NCBI GenBank assembly: GCA_964549495.1
Contig: CAZJWJ010000063.1
Location: 1 to 30,330 of the forward strand
DNA length: 30,330 bases
Source of the DNA: JACKBJ01 sp964549495
GTDB taxonomy: Bacteria > Chloroflexota > Anaerolineae > Epilineales > Epilineaceae
Direction: 5' to 3'
Shown: piece after piece, positions 1 through 7,174 of the stretch
Layout of the letters: every line of letters begins with the position of its first letter
Numbering within the stretch: position 1 is the stretch's first letter
The notes under the pieces: model-generated
Seen by the model: the letters and a program-made list of their open reading frames with translations, nothing else
Told to the model about the DNA's origin: nothing
The model's database searches: none
Made by a program: the position numbers and the translations under genes

Positions 1-281
1 TCCTGGTGGCCGACGAGGATCCGCGCCGACCGGCGCATTACCTGGAGGCCGTCGAGTCCCTGCCCGCCGACAGCGCTGGTGCCTGGATCCCCTTTGCCTT
101 CGACCTCTCGGCTTGGGCCGGCCAGCGGGTCGAGATCCTCTTCAACCTCTATCAGCCCGACGCCGAGGAGCCCAGCCGTGCCTTGCTGGACAACCTGGCG
201 GTGAGTCCGGTCGACGCACGGCCACAGCCGCTTCGAAGCGACGGCCCCGGGCGTGACGCGAACAGGAGCTTGCAGCCTTGA
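1..281 (+). CDS. C-terminal end of a secreted jelly-roll/carbohydrate-binding-like protein (5' truncated by window edge)
   Basis: The reading frame is open from the window edge (first full codon at position 3) to the TGA at 279-281, so this is the last roughly 90 residues of a longer protein. The segment WIPFAFDLSAWAGQRVEILF followed by LLDNLAV has the rhythm of C-terminal beta-sandwich domains in secreted or peptidase-associated proteins, where a DLSxxAGxxVxxxF strand pair is followed by a (F/L)xxDN(V/L)xV strand. The function of the whole protein cannot be known from this piece. Its stop codon overlaps the TTG start of the next gene by three bases, so the two are probably translated from one message. 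A GTG at 6 could serve as a start but has no upstream context in the window; I treat the gene as truncated rather than starting there. Confidence 0.6.
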   Translation, partial: LVADEDPRRPAHYLEAVESLPADSAGAWIPFAFDLSAWAGQRVEILFNLYQPDAEEPSRALLDNLAVSPVDARPQPLRSDGPGRDANRSLQP

Positions 282-1051
282 GCCAGAAAGGAAGACCTCG
301 GTCCCGGTCCCGTTCCGGTGGAGGCGAGCTCGTTCTCGGCCCAGGTTTGCTCGCTGGCCTCATCGCGGTGGTCGCGCTGACCGCAGGGCTAACCTGGTTC
401 CTGCTGGACCGTACAGGCGGCGCTGTGCCGGGCGATACGCCGGGCGAGGCTAGCCCGCGGGCGCGGACGGTGCGGCACGAGCCCGGCACCGGCATGACGC
501 CGGAAGGCGACCCCTTCATCGGCGCGGCCGACGCGCCGGTGACCATCGTCGAATTCTCCGACTACCAATGCCCCAACTGCCGTCAGTTCGCCACCGAGGT
601 CCTGCCCTGGCTACGCGAGAGCTGGCTGGCACAGGGCTTCGTGCGGGTCGTCTTCCGAGACTTCGCCATCCGCGGCGAGCGCTCGGTACAGGCCGCGCAT
701 GCAGCGCATTGCGCGGGCGAGCAGGGACGCTACTGGTCCTATCACGATCGGATCTTCGAGATGGCGTTCGGCACGGAGGCCCGACCGCTCGATCCGGAGA
801 ACCTGGCGGAATTGGCCCGGGAGATGGGCTTGGACCTCGATGCCTACGCGGCTTGCACCGAGAGCCAGCGACACCTGCCGCGCATCGAGGCCTCGGCGGC
901 GCTGGCCCGACAGCGGGGCTTCCAGGGCACGCCGACCTATCTGATCAACGGACGCCAGACTCGAGGGGCGATCAACATCGCCGACTGGGATCAGCTGTTT
1001 CGGCTCTATCAACAAGATCTCGGCCTCGCGACCACCGTGCCCGGGTCGTGA
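278..1051 (+). CDS. Membrane-anchored DsbA-family thiol-disulfide oxidoreductase (thioredoxin fold)
   Basis: The protein of 257 residues has a basic N-terminus, one membrane segment at about residues 22-43, a flexible linker, then a thioredoxin-fold domain from about residue 80. The active site reads SDYQCPNCRQF with the redox pair Cys98/Cys101, and the cis-proline loop is seen later as GTPTYLING. This matches the DsbA/DSBA-like family that oxidises or isomerises disulfides in exported proteins; the catalytic domain should face outside the membrane. The CPNC dipeptide differs from the CPHC of E. coli DsbA, so the redox role (oxidase or isomerase/reductase) is not settled. The TTG start at 278 is chosen because GGAG lies at 264-267 and the start overlaps the stop of the preceding gene. 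No DsbB or VKOR partner is in the window. Confidence 0.88.
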   Translation: MSQKGRPRSRSRSGGGELVLGPGLLAGLIAVVALTAGLTWFLLDRTGGAVPGDTPGEASPRARTVRHEPGTGMTPEGDPFIGAADAPVTIVEFSDYQCPNCRQFATEVLPWLRESWLAQGFVRVVFRDFAIRGERSVQAAHAAHCAGEQGRYWSYHDRIFEMAFGTEARPLDPENLAELAREMGLDLDAYAACTESQRHLPRIEASAALARQRGFQGTPTYLINGRQTRGAINIADWDQLFRLYQQDLGLATTVPGS

Positions 1052-1095
1052 CTTCCGCCGGGGAAGTCTGGCGACCGACCATCCTTCCCGGATGG
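1050..1095. terminator. Two tandem hairpins between convergent genes (possible bidirectional terminator)
   Basis: Two perfect inverted repeats follow each other. GACTTCC (1050-1056) pairs with GGAAGTC (1062-1068) around a 5-base loop, and CCATCC (1079-1084) pairs with GGATGG (1090-1095) around another 5-base loop. They lie exactly between the end of the plus-strand DsbA-like gene and the end of the minus-strand 63-aa gene. Neither is followed by a real U run, so the termination role is inferred from position and structure. Confidence 0.4.
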
Positions 1096-1116
1096 CAGCA
1101 TCGGCCGCCGACGGGA

Positions 1117-1308
1117 TCACTCTCCGCCGGCGCTGGTCCGCGCGGCCTCGATGACTTCGATGCGCAAGCCGGCGCAGCTCAGCCGCGCCTCTCGCGAGGT
1201 CTGTTCGACCAAGGCCAAGGCCTCCTTGAGGGCGCGCAGGATCTCTTCGCGAGAGCTGCGGTCGCCGTAGGTGCCGCGGTAGTCGACCAGCGTCCGGCTG
1301 GAATCCAT
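1117..1308 (-). CDS. Small uncharacterised protein (63 aa)
   Basis: I do not recognise this family. The start ATG at 1308 is well supported: a perfect AGGAGG (minus strand, plus positions 1318-1323) lies 9 bases upstream. The predicted protein is 63 residues, with a polar N-terminus (MDSSRTLVDYRGTYG), a charged amphipathic stretch from about residue 17 (SSREEILRALKEALALVEQ) likely to be helical, a single cysteine, and a C-terminal strand-helix-like segment. There is no signal peptide or membrane segment. It is transcribed divergently from the ECF sigma operon across a 116-base gap, so it could share regulation with it, but nothing in the sequence proves this. A longer upstream reading frame on the same strand runs into the sigma gene and is not credible. 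Confidence 0.6.
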   Translation of the reverse strand: MDSSRTLVDYRGTYGDRSSREEILRALKEALALVEQTSREARLSCAGLRIEVIEAARTSAGGE

Positions 1309-1365
1309 GTCGCTCTGCCTCCTGCCGGCGATTCTAGGCAGATCGGGACGTTGCGACAAGGACCT

Positions 1366-1392
1366 GCAACCTGGAGCGTCGACCCGCGTAGA
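1366..1392 (+). promoter_or_regulatory. Possible ECF-type promoter upstream of the sigma factor operon
   Basis: GCAACC (1366-1371) and CGTAGA (1387-1392) are separated by 15 bases. ECF sigma factors often recognise their own promoter through an AAC-containing -35 and a CGT-containing -10, and the element sits 32 bases before the sigma start codon. The spacing is one base short of the usual 16-17, so this is only a candidate for autoregulation. Confidence 0.25.
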
Positions 1393-1424
1393 GCGAGCTA
1401 GGCCCCGAATCGAAAGGCGAGCCC

Positions 1425-2075
1425 ATGAATCGAGAGCAAGACTGGATCGCGGCCGTCCGAAGCGGAGACGAGCAAGTCTTTGGACGGATCGTGGAGGCCT
1501 ATCAGCGGCCGGTCTACAGCCTGGCCTATCGCATGCTGGGAAATGCCGGCGACGCGGAGGATGCGGCACAGGAGGCCTTCCTCAAGGCCTATCGCGCCAT
1601 GGCCAGTTACGATCCGAGCCGTCCCTTCTCGACCTGGCTCCTGTCGATCACGGCGCATCATTGCATCGATCGCCTGCGCCGGAAGCGACTCCAGGAGATC
1701 TCCCTGGATGGACTGCCGGCCTGGCGAGCCATTCCGGCTGACGGCGTCGATCCGCAGCAAGCGGCCCTCCGATCCGACCGCGGCGATCGGATCGAAGGCC
1801 TGCTCGAGGCCCTCTCCGAGGCCGATCGTCTCGTCATCGTCCTGCGCTATTGGCATGACCTGGGTTATGCCGAGATCGCGGACGTGACCGATAGCAGTAT
1901 CTCGGCCGTCAAGAGCCGATTGCACCGAGCACGGCGGCAGCTGGCCGATCTGCTGGCCGAGAATCAAGATCGCCCGCACCGGGGTGTCGAGACCGAGGCC
2001 GTGGCCGAAGTGGCATCGGTCGGAGCGAAGACGGGAGGTAGAACGGCATGCAATGCGCTGATGCCCGCCAATTGA
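1425..2075 (+). CDS. ECF (extracytoplasmic function) RNA polymerase sigma factor, sigma-70 family
   Basis: This 216-residue protein has the two-domain plan of ECF sigma factors. Region 2 (about residues 18-92) contains DAEDAAQEAFLKAYRAM and the FSTWLLSITAHHCIDRLRR core-binding and -10 recognition helix. Region 4 (about 125-175) contains LSEADRLVIVLRYWHDLGYAEIA-type sequence and the SSISAVKSRLHRARRQL recognition helix. It should direct RNA polymerase to a small regulon and be held inactive by a cognate anti-sigma factor, for which the next gene is the obvious candidate: the two overlap by 28 bases. The last 40 or so residues after region 4 are an extra tail of low complexity, and its final part overlaps the anti-sigma start. 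Start chosen at ATG 1425, preceded by an AAAGGCGAG stretch. Confidence 0.92.
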   Translation: MNREQDWIAAVRSGDEQVFGRIVEAYQRPVYSLAYRMLGNAGDAEDAAQEAFLKAYRAMASYDPSRPFSTWLLSITAHHCIDRLRRKRLQEISLDGLPAWRAIPADGVDPQQAALRSDRGDRIEGLLEALSEADRLVIVLRYWHDLGYAEIADVTDSSISAVKSRLHRARRQLADLLAENQDRPHRGVETEAVAEVASVGAKTGGRTACNALMPAN

Positions 2076-2587
2076 TGAACGGTATTCTGGACGATGCGAA
2101 TTGGGACGCCGTGCAGGTCTCACCCATGCGAGCTCACCTGGACGATTGCCAGGACTGCGATCGGCAGTGGACCCGGTTGCTGGCGCTCGATACGCTGCTC
2201 AGCGCGCAGACCCTGATCGAGCCACCGGCCCACTTCGCCAGCCGCGCCACGGCTTTCGTCTTGGGCGAAGCACGCAAGGTCCCGCCCTGGAAGCGCCAGC
2301 TGATGGTACTGTTCGCGCTTTCGAGCGCGGTCGCGGGCATCGCTTCGGTCATCGCCGGCATGCTGCACGGCCTCGGTTCGAGCCTCCGGCCCGAACTGGC
2401 GATGGCCATGGGCGAGTCCCTCCTCCGGGCTTCGATTTCCGTTGTGACGGGGATGGCGGCTATAGTAGCCGGCAATGGACAGGTCTGGTTGGCCTATACC
2501 GCGATGACCATCGTCCTGGCGACCCTTTGGTTTGCCGCCCTCGTGCTTCCCCGTTCGGCGACCGCGCGGTCCGCGCGCCGCCGTTGA
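2048..2587 (+). CDS. Membrane anti-sigma factor with zinc-finger-like (zf-HC2) N-terminus
   Basis: The 179-residue protein begins with a short cytoplasmic domain carrying Cys3 and the His30-x3-Cys34-x2-Cys37 pattern of ZAS (zinc-binding anti-sigma) proteins, followed by hydrophobic stretches at about residues 85-108 and 120-165 that predict two to three membrane segments. The family binds its partner sigma factor at the membrane and releases it on a signal. The ATG at 2048 lies inside the end of the sigma gene with GGGAGGT at 2034-2040 upstream, giving tight translational coupling. The C-terminus is a short, highly basic cytoplasmic or external tail (RSATARSARRR). No large sensor domain follows the membrane segments, so the signal is unknown. 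Confidence 0.8.
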   Translation: MQCADARQLMNGILDDANWDAVQVSPMRAHLDDCQDCDRQWTRLLALDTLLSAQTLIEPPAHFASRATAFVLGEARKVPPWKRQLMVLFALSSAVAGIASVIAGMLHGLGSSLRPELAMAMGESLLRASISVVTGMAAIVAGNGQVWLAYTAMTIVLATLWFAALVLPRSATARSARRR

Positions 2588-2615
2588 GCGGGATCCAACG
2601 CCCAGGAGAGCATCG

Positions 2616-4130
2616 ATGCGCAGTCGCCGCGCAGCCTTCCTCCAACATGCCCTGATCCCCGCATGCCTGCTGCTCGCCTTCGTGGCGGGCCTGCGCCCCC
2701 ATCCCCTGAGCGCCCAATCGGAGAACGAGAACGAGGCCTGCTTCGAGCTCGATGACTACACGCTGGCGGCGGACGAGCGGCTGGACTGCAACCTCTTCGT
2801 GCTGGGGGGCAGCTTCTACCTCGAGGAAGGTGCCGAGGTGGACGGCAGCGTCAACGTCATGTCCGGTAGCGCCCGCATCGACGGGCTGCTGACAGGCGAT
2901 GCCTGGGCCGTCCGAGACATGGAGATCGGTGGCCGGGTCGACGGCAGTGCGGCCGCCTTGTTCGGTACCATCAAGGTGTCTGGCGAGGTCGGTGGTGACT
3001 TGGCCGCGCTCAACGGTGATGTCGAAATCGCTCCCGAAGCGCGGGTCGGTGGTGACGTGACCGCTTCCGGTGACGTAGATCTCGCCGGCCGGGTCGAAGG
3101 CGACGTGAGCATTGATGGCAACCTTCGGCTAGAGGAAGGCGCCTCCATCGGTGGCGATGCCCGCGTGAGCGGTGAGATCGACGACGCCGTCGAGGGGCAG
3201 ATCGGTGGCCGGCGAGAACTCCGTTCCATGGGCGCTGCGTGGCTCACCCAGCTGATCTCGGCCTTGGCGATGGTGCTCTTCACGGCCATCTTCGCCGCCT
3301 TGGCCGTCGGTCTGATTCCCCGGCGCATCCAGCGGCTGCGCGGGGCCTCCGAGGCAGCCAAGCTCCCGACCCTGTTCCTGGGCATTCTGGCATTGGTGCT
3401 GGCCCCGATTTTCGCGCTCTTGATCCTACCGGTCCTGCTCTACGTGGTGGCCATCACCTTGGGTCTGGTCGGTGCCGGCGAGAGCCTGGGGGCTCGCCTG
3501 CTTCCCGGGGCGGGTCGAAAGCAAAGCGCCGCGCTCGGATCGAGCATCCTGGCGGCGATCTACGGCCTGGCGCCCGTCGCGCTGTCCTTCGATCTGGAAG
3601 GCCTGCCGATGGCGGTGGCGCTTTGCGGCTCGGTCTCCCTACTCGTCCTACTCAGCGCCTGGCTCTTGGGCTGCGGCCTGATCACGCTTCTCGGCGGCCG
3701 ACCGTGGCCCAGAGCCTTGCCCGACAGGGGCCAGGCGACCGATCCGGTCGCGGCCGGCCCGCCGGAAGCGCCTTCAGGGCCGACGCGAAACGATGGCCCC
3801 GCTACGGCCGCCCCCCCGGACGTGGTCGATGCGCCACCATCGGTTGAACCGCCACCATCCGGCGATGCGGGCGCCTTCCCGGCCGGACCCGCCGAGGACG
3901 AGGTCCGGACGGAAGCGGCCCTCGCGGAGCTGCGGCAGGTCTCGGGCATCACGCCGATCTATGCCGGCCTGCTGGTAGAGTCGGGGATCCGGGCGCTGGA
4001 TGATCTCGCCGCTGCCGAGCCCCGACGGTTGGTGGAGATCGTCTCGAGCGCGGGCGTCCTTCCGGTCGATCTCGCCCTTGCCCGCAGCTGGGTCGAAGCC
4101 GCCAGAGCGCGTCAGGCAGGTCGTGAGTAG
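2616..4130 (+). CDS. Exported bactofilin-like (polymer-forming) membrane protein with C-terminal helix-hairpin-helix-like domain
   Basis: The 504-residue protein has a signal peptide (about 1-34, ending ...LSAQ). Then comes a right-handed beta-helix-like region at about 68-197 built from short G-x-(V/I)-x-G-(D/S) turns such as GGDVTASGDVDLAGRVEGD, the signature of bactofilins and related polymer-forming proteins. Next are about four membrane segments (208-233, 251-285, 305-327, 333-360), a long Pro/Ala-rich linker (365-432), and a C-terminal module (about 434-500, LRQVSGITPIYAGLLVESG...) resembling the helix-hairpin-helix-like DUF4332 domain. ATG 2616 is preceded by AGGAG at 2604-2608; a longer frame from 2532 has no such site. 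It is the third gene of the sigma/anti-sigma operon and probably the main output or sensor of that system. Bactofilin domains are normally cytosolic, so an export signal on this one is notable. Confidence 0.75.
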   Translation: MRSRRAAFLQHALIPACLLLAFVAGLRPHPLSAQSENENEACFELDDYTLAADERLDCNLFVLGGSFYLEEGAEVDGSVNVMSGSARIDGLLTGDAWAVRDMEIGGRVDGSAAALFGTIKVSGEVGGDLAALNGDVEIAPEARVGGDVTASGDVDLAGRVEGDVSIDGNLRLEEGASIGGDARVSGEIDDAVEGQIGGRRELRSMGAAWLTQLISALAMVLFTAIFAALAVGLIPRRIQRLRGASEAAKLPTLFLGILALVLAPIFALLILPVLLYVVAITLGLVGAGESLGARLLPGAGRKQSAALGSSILAAIYGLAPVALSFDLEGLPMAVALCGSVSLLVLLSAWLLGCGLITLLGGRPWPRALPDRGQATDPVAAGPPEAPSGPTRNDGPATAAPPDVVDAPPSVEPPPSGDAGAFPAGPAEDEVRTEAALAELRQVSGITPIYAGLLVESGIRALDDLAAAEPRRLVEIVSSAGVLPVDLALARSWVEAARARQAGRE

Positions 4131-5043
4131 CTCGATCCCGCAAGGTCCGGGAAATCGCATCCTGGCGCCGCTCGATCGCTCGGTGCAGCTCGCGCTGGCC
4201 TGGCGACCCAATCGGGACGTCTGGGGTGCGACATGGGCCTTCGCCTGCGGGCTCTGCGCCGCGCTACCCTGGGTAGTCTCGCCGCTTCGGCTGGCGACCT
4301 TCGTGAGCGTCTGGTTCGTGGCGGTGCCGCTCTGGGGTCGGGTCTGGGTGGCGCTCCTGGACGAGCCCGATCGAGCGGAGCCTCGGACTGTTCGGGATGA
4401 CGGGCAGCCACCGGCGGTTGACGGTTTGCGCCAGCGACTTGGCTTGCTGCGGCCCAGCCGGCCCGACGGTCTTGCCGGAAGCCTGATCATTGCCCTGGCC
4501 CTGGCGGCCAGCCTGGATCCGCGCCTGCTCGCTCCGTTGCTTCTGGGCTTGGGGGCCTGTTTGATAGAACCCTTGTTGGTCGGTCGGCGATCGACTGCTC
4601 ATGGGGCTGCACGCAGCCTCTGCGAGCTCTGGTGCCCGGCTGTGACCGCCTGGCTGATCGCCGGCGGAGGTCGCGGCCTGCCCGCCGACCTGCGGGTGGG
4701 TCTGGGCAACCTCTCGGATCTCTGGGCCTGGTGGTCGCAGCACTGGGCGGTGCCCAGCCTCTTTCTTGCCTTCAGCCTGGTCTTCTGGGCGAGCATCGTC
4801 GACGGGGACGCCTCGATCGGGCGGCATGCGCGTGTGCTCCTGGTGTCGGCCTATCTGATCGCCATCAGCATCCTGGCCCTGGTGGGCAACCCCTTGCTGG
4901 CCGCCCTCGTCGCCGGGATCTTCATCCTGCAATGGCCCTACCAGGTCGGGCTGGGCGCTGGCCGCCGGGTCTGGCATTTCCGGGCCACGCAAGGACTGGC
5001 GATGTTGGCGATGCTGCTGGCCGCGTTCTCGGTGGCCGCCTGA
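4123..5043 (+). CDS. Polytopic membrane protein of unknown function
   Basis: This 306-residue protein is very hydrophobic, with about eight or nine predicted membrane segments. Examples are around residues 30-75, 125-165, 178-195, 205-225, 235-275 and a final one near the C-terminus that ends LAMLLAAFSVAA. I do not recognise a family; the layout could suit a UbiA-like or transporter-like protein, but no catalytic Asp-rich motif is visible, so I leave it unnamed. The GTG at 4123 is chosen because it overlaps the end of the bactofilin-like gene by eight bases and is preceded by AGGCAGG. It completes what looks like a four-gene sigma/anti-sigma/bactofilin-like/membrane operon. The very long open frame on the opposite strand here is a high-GC artefact. 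Confidence 0.65.
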   Translation: MSSSIPQGPGNRILAPLDRSVQLALAWRPNRDVWGATWAFACGLCAALPWVVSPLRLATFVSVWFVAVPLWGRVWVALLDEPDRAEPRTVRDDGQPPAVDGLRQRLGLLRPSRPDGLAGSLIIALALAASLDPRLLAPLLLGLGACLIEPLLVGRRSTAHGAARSLCELWCPAVTAWLIAGGGRGLPADLRVGLGNLSDLWAWWSQHWAVPSLFLAFSLVFWASIVDGDASIGRHARVLLVSAYLIAISILALVGNPLLAALVAGIFILQWPYQVGLGAGRRVWHFRATQGLAMLAMLLAAFSVAA

Positions 5044-5100
5044 TTCGGAGGTCTGCCGGATGGCAGCCATCGACGGGATCCGAAGCGGGTGGGTGATGCG

Positions 5101-5130
5101 TTGACCCCGGACTCCAAGGCGACCTATACT
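5101..5130 (+). promoter_or_regulatory. Sigma-70-type promoter for argF (and probably cdaA-cdaR-mannosyltransferase)
   Basis: TTGACC at 5101-5106 and TATACT at 5125-5130 are separated by 18 bases. This is close to the housekeeping consensus and stands out in GC-rich surroundings. It lies 43 bases before the argF start codon. Confidence 0.7.
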
Positions 5131-5172
5131 CTGCCCTGGTGTCGCCCCGCCCGCAGCGCCCGAGGGAGCCTC

Positions 5173-6105
5173 TTGAAAGATCTGCTCAGCTTGGAAGCCT
5201 TGACCTCTCAGCAGTTGCACGGCCTCTTGAACTTGGCCGTCGGCTTGCGCCGGGAGCGTCAGGAGCGGCGCTTGCACCCTTGGCTCTCCGGCCAGATTCT
5301 GGCCATGCTGTTCACCAAGCCATCCCTGCGCACGCGCGTTTCCTTCGACGTGGCCATGCTCGAGCTCGGCGGCCAGGCGCTCTACCTGTCGCCGGCCGAG
5401 GTCGGTCTGGGCCAACGCGAGGCGGCCTCCGACGTGGCCAGGGTGCTGTCCGGCTATTGCGATGCGATCATGGCGCGCGTCTTCTCGCATCAGGATGTGA
5501 TCGACCTGGCTCGGCACGCCTCCGTTCCGGTGATCAACGGGCTCTCGGATCGCTACCATCCCTGCCAGGCCTTGGCCGATCTCCTGACGCTCCGGGACGT
5601 CTTCGGAGATCTTGCCGGTCGCAGGCTGGTCTACTTGGGCGATGGCAATAACGTGGCGCACTCGCTGGCCATCGGCGGCGCGCTGGCCGGAATGCAGGTG
5701 CAGATCGTGCATCCGGAGGGCTACGCTCCACAGCGGGAGGTGTTGGACACGGCGGGCCGCATCGCGGAATCGACGGGTGGCGCGGTCGCCGCGGGAGTGG
5801 ATCTGGCGGCGGTCGAAGGCGCAGATGCGCTCTATACCGACGTCTGGGCCAGCATGGGGCAGGAATCGGAGGCCGAGTCGCGTCGTGCTGACTTCCTCGA
5901 ATACCGGCTCGACGAGGCGATGCTGGCACGCGCGGCCGACCATGCAGTGGTGCTCCACTGCTTGCCGGCACATCGTGGCGAGGAGATCACGGACGGGGTG
6001 ATCGACGGGCAGCAGAGCCGTGTCTTCGCACAGGCCGAGAACCGCCTTCACGCCCAGCGCGCGCTTCTGGCCTGGTTGGTCGGAGGGGCGCCCCTGGGCG
6101 CATGA
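5173..6105 (+). CDS. argF: Ornithine carbamoyltransferase
   Basis: The enzyme transfers the carbamoyl group from carbamoyl phosphate to ornithine to give citrulline, the sixth step of arginine synthesis, in the cytosol. The 310-residue length is usual. The carbamoyl-phosphate loop is FTKPSLRTRVSF (SLRTR at 51-55, a common variant of STRTR), HPCQ is at 129-132, the ornithine-side motif is YTDVWASMGQE at about 221-231, and the HCLP signature is at 262-265. The SMG loop favours ornithine rather than acetylornithine or succinylornithine as substrate. The TTG at 5173 is chosen as start because GAGGGAG lies just upstream and the conserved N-terminus (KDLLSLEALTSQQL) begins there; an extension to 5089 would run through the promoter. 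No other arginine genes are nearby, so it is a scattered pathway gene at the head of the c-di-AMP operon. Confidence 0.95.
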   Translation: MKDLLSLEALTSQQLHGLLNLAVGLRRERQERRLHPWLSGQILAMLFTKPSLRTRVSFDVAMLELGGQALYLSPAEVGLGQREAASDVARVLSGYCDAIMARVFSHQDVIDLARHASVPVINGLSDRYHPCQALADLLTLRDVFGDLAGRRLVYLGDGNNVAHSLAIGGALAGMQVQIVHPEGYAPQREVLDTAGRIAESTGGAVAAGVDLAAVEGADALYTDVWASMGQESEAESRRADFLEYRLDEAMLARAADHAVVLHCLPAHRGEEITDGVIDGQQSRVFAQAENRLHAQRALLAWLVGGAPLGA

Positions 6106-6187
6106 GCACGATCGGGCTCGCTGCGCGGATATCCCTCGCTCCGACCTGTCGCCGACGCGATGGGGCGCCAGGGCGGAGGGAGGCGAC

Positions 6188-7174
6188 ATGGACCGGCTGA
6201 GCGATCTCTCCATCTACATCCTGTCGATGGGTCTGGCCGAGGCCCTGGATATTCTCTTGGTCGCGGCCCTGATCTTCGCTCTGCTCTACGTCGTCCGCGG
6301 CGCCAGAGCCGCGCAGCTCCTGCGCGGAATCCTGATCCTGGTGCTCTTCGTCTTCGTGGTGAGCCAGTACCTGGATCTGCCTGCCTTCAGCAGCATCCTC
6401 AGCGCGATCCTGCCGGCCATCCTGGTCTCGGTGCCGGTCATCTTCCAGCCCGAGCTCCGTCGGGCATTCGAGCGGCTCGGCCGACCGGGCCTCTTCAGCC
6501 TGCGCGGCGGGGAGGGCATGGACCCCGGATTCGCGACCGTGGTGGCGCTGGCCGCGCGCCGCCTGGCGGACCAGAAGCACGGCGCCCTGATCGTCATCGA
6601 GCGCGGCACGCGCCTGGACGATCTCACCGAGCGCGGAGTGAGTCTGGACGCCGAGTTGAGCGAAGAGCTCCTGGCCCAGATCTTCTATCCCAACTCACCG
6701 CTGCACGACGGCGCGGTGGTGCTGCGCGAGGGCCGTGTCGTCGCGGCGCGCGTGGTCTTGCCGCTGGGCGAGCAGACCTCTCAGTCGCGGGGTTTGGGGA
6801 CCCGGCACCTGGCAGCGATCTCCATCACCCGCAGTTCGGACGTGGTGGCCGTCGTGGTCAGCGAGGAGAGCGGCATCATCTCGATGGCCCAGGACGGTCG
6901 GCTGACCCGTCGCCTGGATGAGGGCGCCCTATCCCAGCGACTGTATCGCGCCCTGTTGGAGCCGGAGGAACAGGCGACGCGCAGAGTGCTCGAGCCGATG
7001 GTCCGACCCTTGGTGGAGGTCGAGCCGCGAGGCTGGTTGGCTGGACTGCTCCGACGGCTCCCATTCCTCGGAGGCGGCGAGTTGGCCCGCGAAGGGGCCG
7101 ACGAGGGACTGGCGAGTGGTCCGGCCGACGGCTCTGGCTCGCAGGAGGTGCAAGATGGCGATCGCGCCGAATAG
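6188..7174 (+). CDS. cdaA: Diadenylate cyclase CdaA (c-di-AMP synthase)
   Basis: CdaA condenses two ATP into cyclic di-AMP at the inner face of the membrane; the messenger controls potassium and osmolyte transport and wall homeostasis. The 328-residue protein has three N-terminal membrane helices (about 10-37, 42-60, 66-86) and then the DisA_N/DAC domain with the catalytic PLHDGAVV motif (DGA at 174-176), the GLGTRHLAAISIT motif (GTRH at 204-207) and VVSEESG at about 224-230. The tail beyond residue 275 is a longer than usual low-complexity extension. A strong GGAGGGAGG stretch precedes ATG 6188; the frame upstream of it is not conserved. Its stop overlaps the start of cdaR by 20 bases, the usual arrangement with its regulator. 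glmM, often the third gene, is not here. Confidence 0.95.
   Translation: MDRLSDLSIYILSMGLAEALDILLVAALIFALLYVVRGARAAQLLRGILILVLFVFVVSQYLDLPAFSSILSAILPAILVSVPVIFQPELRRAFERLGRPGLFSLRGGEGMDPGFATVVALAARRLADQKHGALIVIERGTRLDDLTERGVSLDAELSEELLAQIFYPNSPLHDGAVVLREGRVVAARVVLPLGEQTSQSRGLGTRHLAAISITRSSDVVAVVVSEESGIISMAQDGRLTRRLDEGALSQRLYRALLEPEEQATRRVLEPMVRPLVEVEPRGWLAGLLRRLPFLGGGELAREGADEGLASGPADGSGSQEVQDGDRAE

Noticed and set aside
4264..6213. 649-aa open frame on the minus strand
   Set aside because: It lies opposite the membrane protein, argF and the start of cdaA, which have clear family motifs. Its product is Gln/Arg/Gly-rich with no domain, a typical high-GC antisense artefact.
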